Shown: positions 15,343 to 23,232 of the stretch, piece after piece | Layout of the letters: the number at the start of each line of letters is the position of its first letter | How positions within the stretch are numbered: position 1 is the stretch's first letter | IMG/VR virus record: IMGVR_UViG_3300020442_000013 | Location: 1-64,000 of that record | Reading direction: 5' to 3' (one strand) | DNA length: 64,000 nt | Source of the DNA: a virus | Program-made: the position numbers and the translations under genes | The notes under the pieces: model-generated | Seen by the model: the letters and a program-made list of their open reading frames with translations, nothing else | The model's database searches: none | What the model was told of the DNA's origin: nothing

Positions 15343-15588
15343 ATGCCATTTACTACTATTAAAACTAACCAAAAGGCTTTCCTAGAGAACTACCTAAGAG
15401 GTACAGGAAAATCTTTAACAGCCGCTGACGCGAATGCTCGTTTTGGTATTCAAAAATTACCTGCGAGAATGAGTGAATTCAGAAGTGCTGGGTTGAATGT
15501 GAAAGTCACAAAGAGCTCAAAAGGTACTGCAAGATATTCAGTATCTGCTCGTGATGTCACAGGCAGTCGTGCAAAGATGTTTGCCTAA
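15343..15588 (+). CDS. Helix-turn-helix-like DNA-binding protein
   Basis: 81 residues. SLTAADANARFGIQKLPARM followed by SEFRSAGLNVKVT matches the winged-helix layout of small phage HTH proteins (recognition helix then wing). Likely a regulator. The ATG at 15343 follows AAGGATAAT; an in-frame start at 15265 falls inside the promoter. Followed by a strong terminator, so monocistronic. Confidence 0.65.
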   Translation: MPFTTIKTNQKAFLENYLRGTGKSLTAADANARFGIQKLPARMSEFRSAGLNVKVTKSSKGTARYSVSARDVTGSRAKMFA

Positions 15589-15614
15589 GAGCATCATCTA
15601 AACGAATTAAAAGA

Positions 15615-15641
15615 GGCTATGGAGACATAGCCTTTTTTTTT
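15615..15641 (+). terminator. Intrinsic terminator
   Basis: GGCTAT / ATAGCC stem with a 6-base loop and nine T residues; the T run merges into the next promoter's TTTGGCAAAA box. Confidence 0.85.
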
Positions 15642-15654
15642 GGCAAAATTTAGG

Positions 15655-15683
15655 TTGACATTCTCTCTAATAGATCATATACT
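15655..15683 (+). promoter_or_regulatory. Early promoter
   Basis: AGGTTGACA, 17 bp, TATACT. Confidence 0.85.
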
Positions 15684-15708
15684 ATAAGAACAATAAGGGA
15701 GAAGGCTT

Positions 15709-15924
15709 ATGCTATTAAAATTGAAAGGCAAGACCAGACACGGTAAGAATAGGATACACCAACATGGTGATACTTGGGTTATCGAAAGTCATGGTAAGTT
15801 TCAAGGACAGCCTGCATGGTCACTTCGTTCATTGGAAAAGACAGAAGGGCCAAAAGGCAACAAAGGATTCGACGGTCGTTGGGTGTTAAAAGATAACGAC
15901 CCTAATTTTGAAGTGGTATGGTAA
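15709..15924 (+). CDS. Early protein, 71 aa
   Basis: Basic, Trp/Gly-rich (HQHGDTWVIESHGKFQGQPA). GGGAGAAGGC precedes the ATG. No family recognised. Confidence 0.5.
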   Translation: MLLKLKGKTRHGKNRIHQHGDTWVIESHGKFQGQPAWSLRSLEKTEGPKGNKGFDGRWVLKDNDPNFEVVW

Positions 15925-15925
15925 G

Positions 15926-16111
15926 ATGTCTAAAAAATACAGAAAGCCACAGGCACCGAAGGTAAGAAACTTCGTAGCCAAAGAGATGCTAGATCCGGAT
16001 AGTCCTTTTCATGAAAAGACTTTCCGCGATGTTTCAAAAGACGAACAATCGTTTCGCAAGGCGAAACATAAAAAGAAATTTTGGGAGATGCAAGATGATA
16101 GATATAATTGA
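15926..16111 (+). CDS. 61-aa basic early protein
   Basis: ATG at 15926, one base after the previous stop. Lys-rich (MSKKYRKPQAPKVRNF, FRKAKHKKKFWEM). Overlaps the HD-protein gene by 17 bases. Function unknown. Confidence 0.45.
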   Translation: MSKKYRKPQAPKVRNFVAKEMLDPDSPFHEKTFRDVSKDEQSFRKAKHKKKFWEMQDDRYN

Positions 16112-16598
16112 GAAAGCAGAAAAATTTGCCGTTCAGGCACATGGGCCACAGAAAAGGAAGTATTCTGATCAGCCATATATTGTTCACCCATTAGAGGTTG
16201 CAAAGATTGTTCAGAGTGTACCTCATACCAATGCAATGGTTGCCGCGGCTATCTTGCATGATGTAATCGAAGACACTGAGGCTTCTTACGAAGATGTGGC
16301 TGTGAACTTCGGTACTTTGGTAGCAGACTTGGTTGATGAGTTGACTGATGTGTCTAAGCCAGAAGATGGTAATAGGGCAGTAAGGAAGGCCTTAGATAGG
16401 GCTCACTTGGCAAAGGCAAGTGCTGATGCTCAAACTATCAAATTGGCTGACGTCATTAGCAATACCAAAGACATCAAAGAGAACGATCCTAAGTTCGCAA
16501 AGGTTTACATTCCTGAAATGAAAGCCTTGTTAGAAGTTTTAGACAAGGGTGATAAGACTTTGATGGCAGAGGCAGAAAAACAAGTTTTCGGCAAATAA
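16095..16598 (+). CDS. HD-domain protein, (p)ppGpp hydrolase-like (MESH1/SpoT type)
   Basis: 167 residues. YIVHPLEVAKIV (H31), AAILHDVIEDT (H55, D56, E59, D60) and KLADVISN (D119) form the HD site of RelA/SpoT and MESH1 hydrolases, which bind Mn2+ and cut the 3' pyrophosphate of ppGpp. There is no synthetase domain, as in stand-alone small alarmone hydrolases. It may lower the host stringent response; other nucleotide targets are possible. The start at 16095 matches the family; GGGAGATGC is upstream. Confidence 0.8.
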   Translation: MIDIIEKAEKFAVQAHGPQKRKYSDQPYIVHPLEVAKIVQSVPHTNAMVAAAILHDVIEDTEASYEDVAVNFGTLVADLVDELTDVSKPEDGNRAVRKALDRAHLAKASADAQTIKLADVISNTKDIKENDPKFAKVYIPEMKALLEVLDKGDKTLMAEAEKQVFGK

Positions 16599-16602
16599 AA
16601 GG

Positions 16603-16631
16603 TTGACACCTCCTTCGGGAGGTGTTATACT
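16603..16631 (+). promoter_or_regulatory. Early promoter
   Basis: AGGTTGACA, 17 bp, TATACT. The spacer contains ACCTCC/GGAGGT inverted repeat. Confidence 0.85.
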
Positions 16632-16668
16632 ATAAGAACAATAAGAGATTAACTAGAAGAGGGCTTAT

Positions 16669-17031
16669 ATGGAAAAACAATTAGAATTATTCACAAGCGA
16701 ATGGGGTGTAAGAAACGATGTGAAACACCTTGTAGATCCGCTCAATGATTTATTACCGCCAATGGGCATGGTAAAGAATGCGAACAAGAACAAATGGCTT
16801 GAAAAATTTCGTAAGGCACAGAATGTTTCCTATGACATTTTCAATAATGGTCTTTGTAATAGAGGCAAAGAACTTAAGGTGTTAGGCCTTAAAAAATATG
16901 ATTTGCCATTACCAGAATACTATGGTAGAGATAGTTATTTTCCAGGGAACTGGGATAGGATTGAATTTATGGTAAGTGAGGCGATGGCGCCTATCATTCA
17001 AAAAGCGGCAACAGAACAGGGAGTATTATAA
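16669..17031 (+). CDS. Early protein, 120 aa
   Basis: Soluble, with DPLNDLLPPMGMVKNANKNK and a conserved-looking YGRDSYFPGNWDRIEFMV. No family recognised. TAATG overlap with the next gene. Confidence 0.5.
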   Translation: MEKQLELFTSEWGVRNDVKHLVDPLNDLLPPMGMVKNANKNKWLEKFRKAQNVSYDIFNNGLCNRGKELKVLGLKKYDLPLPEYYGRDSYFPGNWDRIEFMVSEAMAPIIQKAATEQGVL

Positions 17032-17264
17032 TGGCAACAGAATTGAAATCCAAAGCACAGAACGTCTTTATTACAAGGTTCTGGGGTGGTAAGAACAAAG
17101 GATCCTGCGTTCAGGTGACACAACCTCGCAAGGACACAAATATGATAGAATTAGATGTGACTGACAAGTTCTTCACATCATTGCAATTAACCAGAGAGCA
17201 GGCCGCAGACTTGGCAACAGATTTGATGGCCTTTGCTATGAAGAGGGAGAAAGAATCGATATGA
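17031..17264 (+). CDS. Early protein, 77 aa
   Basis: Preceded by GGGAGTATTATAATG. Beta-then-alpha layout ending in LTREQAADLATDLMAFAMKR. No family recognised. Overlaps the next gene by 4 bases. Confidence 0.5.
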   Translation: MATELKSKAQNVFITRFWGGKNKGSCVQVTQPRKDTNMIELDVTDKFFTSLQLTREQAADLATDLMAFAMKREKESI

Positions 17265-17461
17265 GAAAATATATTAAAATTGGTACCAAGTGTGAGACCA
17301 AGTATGGCCAAGCCAAGGTGACCGGTATAGAATTCTGCGAAGCAGAAGGAATGAAAGAAGGAATTAATATGGACAAGGTGTTCGTAGGAGATAAAAACAG
17401 ATGCGTCTTTGACTTCGATAACGGTCATTGGCAGTATGGATATCAAGTGGAGGCAATATGA
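17261..17461 (+). CDS. Early protein, 66 aa
   Basis: ATGA overlap with the gene before, GGGAG upstream. Beta-rich (YIKIGTKCETKYGQAKVTGI). No family recognised. Confidence 0.5.
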   Translation: MRKYIKIGTKCETKYGQAKVTGIEFCEAEGMKEGINMDKVFVGDKNRCVFDFDNGHWQYGYQVEAI

Positions 17462-17718
17462 AATTTCAAGATATAAAATTTAATCACACACCACATAACA
17501 ACGGCGTTCAGGCATTGCTCAACTTTGGCAAATATCAAATGAGCATTGTTCAGCATGATTACTCATATGGAGGTAGCAAAGGTCTATATGAGATTGGAAT
17601 GTTTGAAGGCAAAACAATGGTAGAGATACCTGGTGTCACTGAAGAGGGCGATACGGTAAAAGGTTTTATGACAGAAGAAGATGTCGAAAATGCAATTAAA
17701 AAGATGGAGGATATCTGA
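17458..17718 (+). CDS. Early protein, 86 aa
   Basis: ATG at 17458 overlaps the previous stop and follows GGAGGCAAT. Beta-rich, Gly-rich middle. No family recognised. Confidence 0.5.
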   Translation: MKFQDIKFNHTPHNNGVQALLNFGKYQMSIVQHDYSYGGSKGLYEIGMFEGKTMVEIPGVTEEGDTVKGFMTEEDVENAIKKMEDI

Positions 17719-17954
17719 AAGGACTATTAATCATTCTATTGTTTTCAGGTCAGGTTGAATTTAGAGAATTTGACTTCCAGCCCAAAGACTTTGATGGAAC
17801 AAAAGGTTTCACCGATACAGAAATTGTTCTATCATGTTCTGAAGAAGCAGAAAGACAATATGAAAAATTAGGTGCCCATAGTTGGGATGATCCTAGAGGT
17901 CAGTCTTGGTACCTATTTGATGGCACTGGAACGATACAAGGTCATATTTGCTAA
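17715..17954 (+). CDS. Probable exported protein, CTG start
   Basis: With a CTG start at 17715 (overlapping the previous stop as CTGA, GGAGG 4 bases upstream) the protein begins MKGLLIILLFSGQVEF, a signal-peptide-like sequence. The first standard start in frame is TTG at 17739, which would cut the hydrophobic part in half. Mature part acidic. Function unknown. Confidence 0.4.
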   Translation: MKGLLIILLFSGQVEFREFDFQPKDFDGTKGFTDTEIVLSCSEEAERQYEKLGAHSWDDPRGQSWYLFDGTGTIQGHIC

Positions 17955-17971
17955 TTTTGGCAAATAAGAGG

Positions 17972-18000
17972 TTGACATTATATCTAGAAGGTGTTATAGT
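17972..18000 (+). promoter_or_regulatory. Early promoter
   Basis: AGAGGTTGACA, 17 bp, TATAGT, with the TTTTGGCAAATAA box. Confidence 0.85.
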
Positions 18001-18038
18001 ATAAACATAATTAGAGCTTACATATAGGAGGGCCGCTC

Positions 18039-18413
18039 ATGCAAAATTTAGAAACACACAAAATGATTGACAATGAATATCCAGAGATTGCATTCTATGA
18101 CAAACTCAAAGCAGAACTTGGATACGACACGGTTTGGTCAATGAGCGGTTGTTTACCTTTGGATAAGGCTATTTTTACTGACAAGCCTAGAAAGGTCACT
18201 TATACAATAATTGACAGAATGGGAGACTCCTTTGACGATGTTGATTGGGTCACTTTCAAATCTGTTGCGGAGAATGGTACCGTAGGTGCTCTTTGGAAGG
18301 CGGCAGAAGATTGTTTTCAACAAGCCAAAGAGAACAACGGCGACTGGCATTACTTCATAGAAGACTTTGATATGCAAGAAGACGGTTCACTCAAACTTAT
18401 CACAGGATCTTAA
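18039..18413 (+). CDS. Early protein, 124 aa
   Basis: GGAGGGC precedes the ATG. Acidic, many Asp and Trp (DSFDDVDWVTFKS, NNGDWHYFIEDFDM). No family recognised. Confidence 0.55.
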   Translation: MQNLETHKMIDNEYPEIAFYDKLKAELGYDTVWSMSGCLPLDKAIFTDKPRKVTYTIIDRMGDSFDDVDWVTFKSVAENGTVGALWKAAEDCFQQAKENNGDWHYFIEDFDMQEDGSLKLITGS

Positions 18414-18414
18414 T

Positions 18415-18723
18415 ATGGCATTCGCTCCGACTTCAACTTATTTTGACAAAGGTGACGGCTCCATTATTGGAAGTTTCGTTGAAAAGGACAATGGTCACCT
18501 TTTTGAGTATTCATCTAACAAAGGTGGCTTCGGTGCACTAGACGGTTGGCCACACAGAGTTTGGGTCACTACCCCGATTGAAAATATTGATAGTGGCTTT
18601 CGTTATGCAAGGGTCCTAAAGACCGTTGCCTACATTGTAGTAGACGAAGATGAATACGGCGATGCGATCGTCGAAAAATGGAACATTAAAAAACAAAGAA
18701 CCTATGAAAGGCGGTTAGCATAA
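18415..18723 (+). CDS. Early protein, 102 aa
   Basis: Starts one base after the previous stop. Contains VWVTTPIENIDSGFRYARVLKTVAYIVV, split by the family-like Gly/Phe pattern; no family recognised. Soluble alpha/beta. Confidence 0.5.
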   Translation: MAFAPTSTYFDKGDGSIIGSFVEKDNGHLFEYSSNKGGFGALDGWPHRVWVTTPIENIDSGFRYARVLKTVAYIVVDEDEYGDAIVEKWNIKKQRTYERRLA

Positions 18724-18929
18724 TGAAAAAGGTATTAGCTCTTTTAATTGTCTGTATCTCTGTTTCAGGATGTAATCTTCATATCCAAGGACACGAGTTT
18801 CAGAAGATGGGATCAACCTACAAATATCTATCTGGTCCAAGCACCAGCAGAGCAGGGTTGAGCGAATCTTTTGTAAATTGTTTGACAGATGCATTTGATC
18901 CAATGAACAGAGGTAGTGGATGCAATTAA
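18723..18929 (+). CDS. Small lipoprotein
   Basis: 68 residues. MKKVLALLIVCISVSGC is a signal peptide with lipobox (cysteine 17). TAATG overlap with the gene before. The third lipoprotein of the window; role unknown. Confidence 0.65.
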   Translation: MKKVLALLIVCISVSGCNLHIQGHEFQKMGSTYKYLSGPSTSRAGLSESFVNCLTDAFDPMNRGSGCN

Positions 18930-18934
18930 AACAC

Positions 18935-19011
18935 GGTCCCCTAGCTCAGCTGGATAGAGCATCGGTTTGCGGAACCGAAGGTCAGGAGTTCGAATCTCTT
19001 GGGGACCGCCA
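18935..19011 (+). tRNA. tRNA-Arg (anticodon GCG)
   Basis: 77 bases, full cloverleaf: acceptor GGTCCCC/GGGGACC, D-arm GCTC/GAGC, anticodon stem TCGGT/ACCGA with loop TTGCGGA, T-arm with TTCGAAT and an encoded CCA. Reads CGC (and CGU). Anticodon GCG is rare for bacterial tRNA-Arg, which normally has ACG. Confidence 0.9.
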
Positions 19012-19025
19012 AAAAGAAAGGACAT

Positions 19026-19148
19026 ATGAGAAGAAATAAGTTAGAAAGAAAACTTGATGAATATAATCATACGATGGAATTGATTAGAACTATTTTGCCT
19101 GTGATTATTATCGTTCTTCAAGTTATAATATTGATGAAAATTTTATGA
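19026..19148 (+). CDS. 40-aa membrane peptide
   Basis: Basic start then one helix (RTILPVIIIVLQVIILMKIL). AAAGGACAT precedes the ATG. Overlaps the next gene by 4 bases. Confidence 0.45.
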   Translation: MRRNKLERKLDEYNHTMELIRTILPVIIIVLQVIILMKIL

Positions 19149-19264
19149 TAGGTTTATTCTTTTTAGGAATGATAGTCACTATCATATTTTTTATGATATT
19201 ATTTAGAGTAATGGAATGGGAAAAGAAACAAATGGAGGAAAATGAAGAAGACCAAAGATACTGA
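19145..19264 (+). CDS. 39-aa membrane peptide
   Basis: One helix (IGLFFLGMIVTIIFFMILF) and an acidic tail. Starts by ATGA overlap and overlaps the next gene by 23 bases. Confidence 0.45.
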   Translation: MIGLFFLGMIVTIIFFMILFRVMEWEKKQMEENEEDQRY

Positions 19265-19430
19265 ATACCATTTGTGTGATGATGGCACTATGGTAGAAAA
19301 GTCAGACTGGGAATGGTTACAGGACCACATGAAGAGAAGAAGACCAAAGAAAAAGAAAAAGAAAAAGATCGCTGGATATTATTATCCAGGCTATGGTAAA
19401 CTTAAAACCCTATATGAGGAGGACAAATAA
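19242..19430 (+). CDS. 62-aa Lys-rich early protein
   Basis: GGAGG precedes the ATG. Contains KRRRPKKKKKKKIAGYYYPG, probably nucleic-acid binding. No family recognised. Confidence 0.5.
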   Translation: MKKTKDTEYHLCDDGTMVEKSDWEWLQDHMKRRRPKKKKKKKIAGYYYPGYGKLKTLYEEDK

Positions 19431-19639
19431 TGGCAGACATTTATAGTGTCAGAAGTATGGCTACTAATAAGGTAGTCCAGTCCGGCTTCGATAAGAAGCA
19501 AGATGCCAAGGCAGTTCGAAACGAACTTTGCAAAGAGGCATGGGACAAATGGTCTCAAAAGGCAGAAGAAAAGAGAGGGCCTAAGCCTTTTCCTTTCACT
19601 GTCACTAGAGGCACTGAACATCCTTATTGGTTAAGTTGA
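19430..19639 (+). CDS. Early protein, 69 aa
   Basis: TAATG overlap, GAGGAGG upstream. MADIYSVRSMATNKVVQSGF followed by KKQDAKAVRNELC resembles small phage proteins that modify residue-wise repeats; no family assigned. Confidence 0.5.
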   Translation: MADIYSVRSMATNKVVQSGFDKKQDAKAVRNELCKEAWDKWSQKAEEKRGPKPFPFTVTRGTEHPYWLS

Positions 19640-19641
19640 GG

Positions 19642-19670
19642 TTGACTTTTACCGATAAAGGTGCTATTAT
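19642..19670 (+). promoter_or_regulatory. Early promoter
   Basis: TGAGGTTGACT, 17 bp, TATTAT. It is followed by an unusually long leader. Confidence 0.85.
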
Positions 19671-19677
19671 ATAAAGA

Positions 19678-19836
19678 TAATGCAGAGGGCATTCGCGTCC
19701 TGGGAACGAGATCATAGATCGGCATTCAAAACTGAGGTTTCCGAATTGATGCAGTCCACATTTTACGGGGTGGGAGTTTTCGACTATAAAAATAAAACTC
19801 CCCCAACATAAAAATAATAATAAGCTGGAGGGCAAA
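19678..19836 (+). other. Long structured leader RNA
   Basis: About 160 untranslated bases between the promoter and the ATG at 19837, against about 30-40 for other cassettes. It contains AACGAGATCATAGATC and a stem GGGAGTTTT / AAAACTCCC (about 19770-19805) shortly before the ribosome-binding site GGAGGGC. Could be an attenuator, a riboswitch or a small RNA. No known family recognised. Confidence 0.4.
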
Positions 19837-20439
19837 ATGACTATTTCAAGAGAACAAATTAAAAAAGCATTCGTCAGTGACGTAAAGAACATTGGTGAAT
19901 ATGTCTATAATAATCAGGATTGGTATCAAGAAGACACTCAAAGAATGAGATACATCTTGGCTACCATAGAACTGTCACCAGGAGATAATTATTCAGAAAA
20001 GCCTAAGCAATATGAACTTGGACAAGAGGACAATAGGTTTTATAATTGCATAGAGTTTCTGGATCAGGGAATGTATAAGATCAATGACGAAAAGAGACTG
20101 CTCGAGCTTATGAACATGAAGCCTAGCCAAGTGGCAGACTATATTGCTGTCAATGAATATGATTGGATAGGCGATGACTACGATCATGCAAATGAATACC
20201 TATTCCAAATAATGAATAACTGGCAGGAAGAAGTTGAGTTCGATACAGAAGATTATGAAAACCCAGATCAGATGACAATAACTCGTAGGGCTAGACAATG
20301 GAATGTAGACCTTGAGACAGGATACAAGAGCGAAAATAAGCATGAAGTGGCCTACCATATCCTAATGGAGTATTGGGATAGTCTTCCAGATGATCACAAA
20401 GAATCAATCCACAAAAGGCTTGAGGCTATAGGTGTATAG
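19837..20439 (+). CDS. Early protein, 200 aa
   Basis: GGAGGGCAAA precedes the ATG. Very acidic and Tyr/Asn-rich (QDWYQEDTQRMRYILAT, EYDWIGDDYDHANEYL). No family recognised. Acidity suggests a DNA-mimic or protein-binding role, which is a guess. Confidence 0.55.
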   Translation: MTISREQIKKAFVSDVKNIGEYVYNNQDWYQEDTQRMRYILATIELSPGDNYSEKPKQYELGQEDNRFYNCIEFLDQGMYKINDEKRLLELMNMKPSQVADYIAVNEYDWIGDDYDHANEYLFQIMNNWQEEVEFDTEDYENPDQMTITRRARQWNVDLETGYKSENKHEVAYHILMEYWDSLPDDHKESIHKRLEAIGV

Positions 20440-20456
20440 TTTTGGTAAAATAGAGG

Positions 20457-20484
20457 TTGACATTTCCACAAAAGGTTATATTAT
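20457..20484 (+). promoter_or_regulatory. Early promoter
   Basis: AGAGGTTGACA, 16 bp, TATTAT; upstream box TTTTGGTAAAATA. Confidence 0.8.
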
Positions 20485-20508
20485 ATAGATATAACAAAAA
20501 GGAGGAAT

Positions 20509-20970
20509 ATGTTAAAACCTGCAAGCCAAGAAATAAGAAATAAGATAATTGAACAATGCCCTTGGGCAAAAGGCAACAAGATAGAAAAGATTGTATCGCC
20601 TGTTGATTACATAGAGATCTATGCTGTCAGAAGGAAAGATGGTGACAATACCTACTTCTTGAAAGAAGACAAATATCTTAACACCTGTTTCGCAAGTGTC
20701 TATTGGAGACTAGACGACTTTAGATCATCATTAGATTATATGTCGAGATGTCCTGATAGTGTTCTCAGAGCAATGAACAAGGACAATGGTGGCGGCTACT
20801 GGACAAAGAGACAGGTCATAGACAAATTGCTAGAAATCAAAGCAGGATCTAAAACGGCACTGGACGAAGTGATGGATAGATTAAACTGGGAAGATGAAAA
20901 CGAAAAGAAATACAAGGTGTCTAAAGAAATCGCCGAACACGAAATCGGTAGAAAACTTTCGGCATATTAG
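20509..20970 (+). CDS. Early protein, 153 aa
   Basis: AAGGAGGAAT precedes the ATG. Soluble, basic. VDYIEIYAVRRKDGDNTYFL and NGGGYWTKRQVIDKLLEI stand out; no family recognised. Confidence 0.55.
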   Translation: MLKPASQEIRNKIIEQCPWAKGNKIEKIVSPVDYIEIYAVRRKDGDNTYFLKEDKYLNTCFASVYWRLDDFRSSLDYMSRCPDSVLRAMNKDNGGGYWTKRQVIDKLLEIKAGSKTALDEVMDRLNWEDENEKKYKVSKEIAEHEIGRKLSAY

Positions 20971-20973
20971 AGG

Positions 20974-21002
20974 TTGCAATTATCTCTAATAGGTGTTATT
21001 AT
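20974..21002 (+). promoter_or_regulatory. Early promoter with TTGCAA -35
   Basis: AGAGGTTGCAA, 17 bp, TATTAT. The change from GACA to GCAA should weaken it. Confidence 0.7.
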
Positions 21003-21036
21003 ATAAGAGTAAGTTAAAAAACAAAAGGAGGGCAAT

Positions 21037-21696
21037 ATGCCAAATTGGTGTAATAATCATATTAATATTCAAGGATCCACAGATACAATTAAAACCCTAT
21101 GGGAACAGGCACAGGCCAACTGGAAGAACGAAGACTACGGTTTGCTGAATGCAATGGTGCCTATGCCAGATGCATTAAAAGGCACTAGGTCACCATCACC
21201 GGACGACGGAAGTCAACCTTCGGTCGACGGCTATACGAACTGGTATGATTGGTGTGTGGCAAACTGGGGTACCAAATGGGATATCTCAGATGAGGGTTTA
21301 GAATTCACAGACAATGGCGATGGTACCGCACAGATATCAGGATGGTTTGAGAGTGCATGGGCACCACCTATCCATGCTTATGATACTTTTCTAGATGACA
21401 TGGATGGTTGTTCGCTTTATGCTACCTACGAAGAGGGTGGTATGGACTTTGCAGGCATCTATGACAATGGTGAAGATGAATACATGGAGAACCTATCAGA
21501 GGCTTGCGAAGAAGTGGTAAAAGGTGAAGTGCCACTAGAAGAGCAGAGTGAATTGTTTCGACGCCTAGATGATGAGTTTGAGCTCGTAGAGAACAGGCGT
21601 GAATACATCGAAGAGCAAATGGAAGAAGAAGCAGAACAGGCTCGTAAGGATGAGAAGCGAGGTGTTTATGCTGAACACGAAGACGTGGCTAACTAG
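21037..21696 (+). CDS. YubB/DUF1281 (Api92-like) ferredoxin-fold protein
   Basis: 219 residues. MPNWCNNHINIQGSTDTIKT and later SAWAPPIHAYDTFLDDMDG match the Api92/YubB domain found on plasmids and phages, function unknown. The C-terminal 60 residues are a long acidic coiled coil. GGAGGGCAAT precedes the ATG. Confidence 0.75.
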   Translation: MPNWCNNHINIQGSTDTIKTLWEQAQANWKNEDYGLLNAMVPMPDALKGTRSPSPDDGSQPSVDGYTNWYDWCVANWGTKWDISDEGLEFTDNGDGTAQISGWFESAWAPPIHAYDTFLDDMDGCSLYATYEEGGMDFAGIYDNGEDEYMENLSEACEEVVKGEVPLEEQSELFRRLDDEFELVENRREYIEEQMEEEAEQARKDEKRGVYAEHEDVAN

Positions 21697-21705
21697 GAGG
21701 TGGCA

Positions 21706-21912
21706 ATGGATAATCTAGCAAGAGCAAAGAAGGTAAAAAAACTTCTAGGCCTACGTGGCAATGACACCGACAGTGAATATTATAGGGTAGCAGACGCAGT
21801 CACCGACCTCATGCACTTCTGTGATAGCAAGGGCATTGATTTTGATCAGGAGATGCGAATGGCTGATACCTATTATGTGAGTGAACTAGAAGAACAAAAG
21901 GAGATAGCCTAA
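21706..21912 (+). CDS. Early protein, 68 aa
   Basis: TAGGAGG places the start at the ATG at 21706 rather than the in-frame GTG at 21700. Helical (LARAKKVKKLLGLRG). No family recognised. Confidence 0.5.
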   Translation: MDNLARAKKVKKLLGLRGNDTDSEYYRVADAVTDLMHFCDSKGIDFDQEMRMADTYYVSELEEQKEIA

Positions 21913-22265
21913 TGGCAACCGCGATAGACGATAAAATCATAGAAGATTCAGAAATAGTTATAGGAACTGACACCCGTGGTGACAGTCTTACACAGAGCAT
22001 CATTGCAGAACGATTGGTAGCATATGATCTCACAGACATGATGAGATGTGCCGCCCATGGTGACTTTGAATACATAGCAGACAAATTATCAGATGGCTGG
22101 AGAGGCTATCATCGAATGAGTCCAGGAGAATTATGGACCGAATACAAGGAAATAGAAGAAAGTTTCCTAGATGCAGTAGAAACAGGCAGTTTGGTTGTGG
22201 GTCTCAAGGAAGAAGATCCTTTGACCAAGCCAATCCACAATGGCAAGCCATTTAGGCAGGTATAG
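21912..22265 (+). CDS. Early protein, 117 aa
   Basis: Preceded by GGAGATAGCCTAATG. Acidic, helical. No family recognised. Confidence 0.5.
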   Translation: MATAIDDKIIEDSEIVIGTDTRGDSLTQSIIAERLVAYDLTDMMRCAAHGDFEYIADKLSDGWRGYHRMSPGELWTEYKEIEESFLDAVETGSLVVGLKEEDPLTKPIHNGKPFRQV

Positions 22266-22282
22266 TTAAGTATTAGCAGAGA

Positions 22283-22720
22283 GTGACTCGTAAATTCAAA
22301 AAAAGGTATATGATAGTGACAGATAGTGATAATACCCTACCACCCGAACCACCGGAGAGATACGTCTTGGACAAGCTCACCCTGGAGCAGTTGGCAGGGA
22401 TATTTACCTGGGCCCAGATTACCATTGACGCACAGATGGATGACGAAAGTGCTGATGATATGCAAGACGTCATGAGCGAAGTAGCAGAAAGACTGGGTCT
22501 GGAATACTACGACACAAAGACACGGATAGAAGAACTAGAGCCAGAACAAGAAGGCAGTAGAACCTTTAAGATCAGGGTAGATGTGGAAAAAACGCCACCC
22601 AAGCCCGCTCTTGTGTGGACCAACGATCAACCCGACAAAAAGGGGCTTAAAATTGTTGACAAGGACTATCAAGAACCTTCCAATGACGATAACGAGCCAG
22701 ATCCACCCAAGAAAGCATAA
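22283..22720 (+). CDS. Acidic early protein, 145 aa
   Basis: Start probably GTG at 22283 after AGCAGAGA; an ATG at 22310 is the alternative. Acidic N-terminal helix region, Pro-rich C-terminal tail (EPSNDDNEPDPPKKA). No family recognised. Confidence 0.5.
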   Translation: MTRKFKKRYMIVTDSDNTLPPEPPERYVLDKLTLEQLAGIFTWAQITIDAQMDDESADDMQDVMSEVAERLGLEYYDTKTRIEELEPEQEGSRTFKIRVDVEKTPPKPALVWTNDQPDKKGLKIVDKDYQEPSNDDNEPDPPKKA

Positions 22721-22731
22721 AGGAGCAGTCT

Positions 22732-23154
22732 ATGATATCACCCAAAACCCTATCAGCCCTAGTCATAGTTGGTGCGATGGCCAGTTGTGCCCCAGCAGTG
22801 GCATTTACCTGTGACGACCCCCTGGCTACCAAAGAACAGATACAGAAATGCAATGACCTAGAAGAATTCCTACGTGTAGACCCCAAGATATTCCACGTGC
22901 CCATACCCAAGAGCCTAGGCACCACCCTTGGTGAAGCATGGACCAACAGACCTAGATGCTCAGACTCAGTAACCCCAGGAACGGTAATCCAAACAGACCC
23001 ACCCACTTATAATTGCGGAGATCTAGAAGTAAAAACACCCGAACAACAGGCCATAGACGAACTCGAACGCAGAATACAAGAACTAGAACGCCATGTGAAC
23101 AACCTTAGACGTGCAAGGATAAAAGCCGCGGGTAAATGTGGAGTTTTGGAATAA
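22732..23154 (+). CDS. Exported protein with C-terminal coiled coil
   Basis: 140 residues. AAGGAG precedes the ATG. Signal peptide MISPKTLSALVIVGAMASC with either a lipobox or signal-peptidase I cleavage at APAVA. Several cysteines, then a coiled coil (IDELERRIQELERHVNNL). Likely periplasmic; function unknown. Confidence 0.6.
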   Translation: MISPKTLSALVIVGAMASCAPAVAFTCDDPLATKEQIQKCNDLEEFLRVDPKIFHVPIPKSLGTTLGEAWTNRPRCSDSVTPGTVIQTDPPTYNCGDLEVKTPEQQAIDELERRIQELERHVNNLRRARIKAAGKCGVLE

Positions 23155-23232
23155 AAGAGGGGTGCGAAGAGCCTCTTGAGCCGCGAAGCGGTTGCGGCAG
23201 CAAAAATTTTTTCGCATAACGAAGGAGATTTT

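Noticed and set aside
18828-19025. Minus-strand frame reading EIRTPDLRFRKP
   Set aside because: It is the antisense of tRNA-Arg, a well-known false gene type.
22262-22275. TATAGTTAAG as an early -10 before the gene at 22283
   Set aside because: No TTGAC-type -35 is found 16-18 bp upstream.
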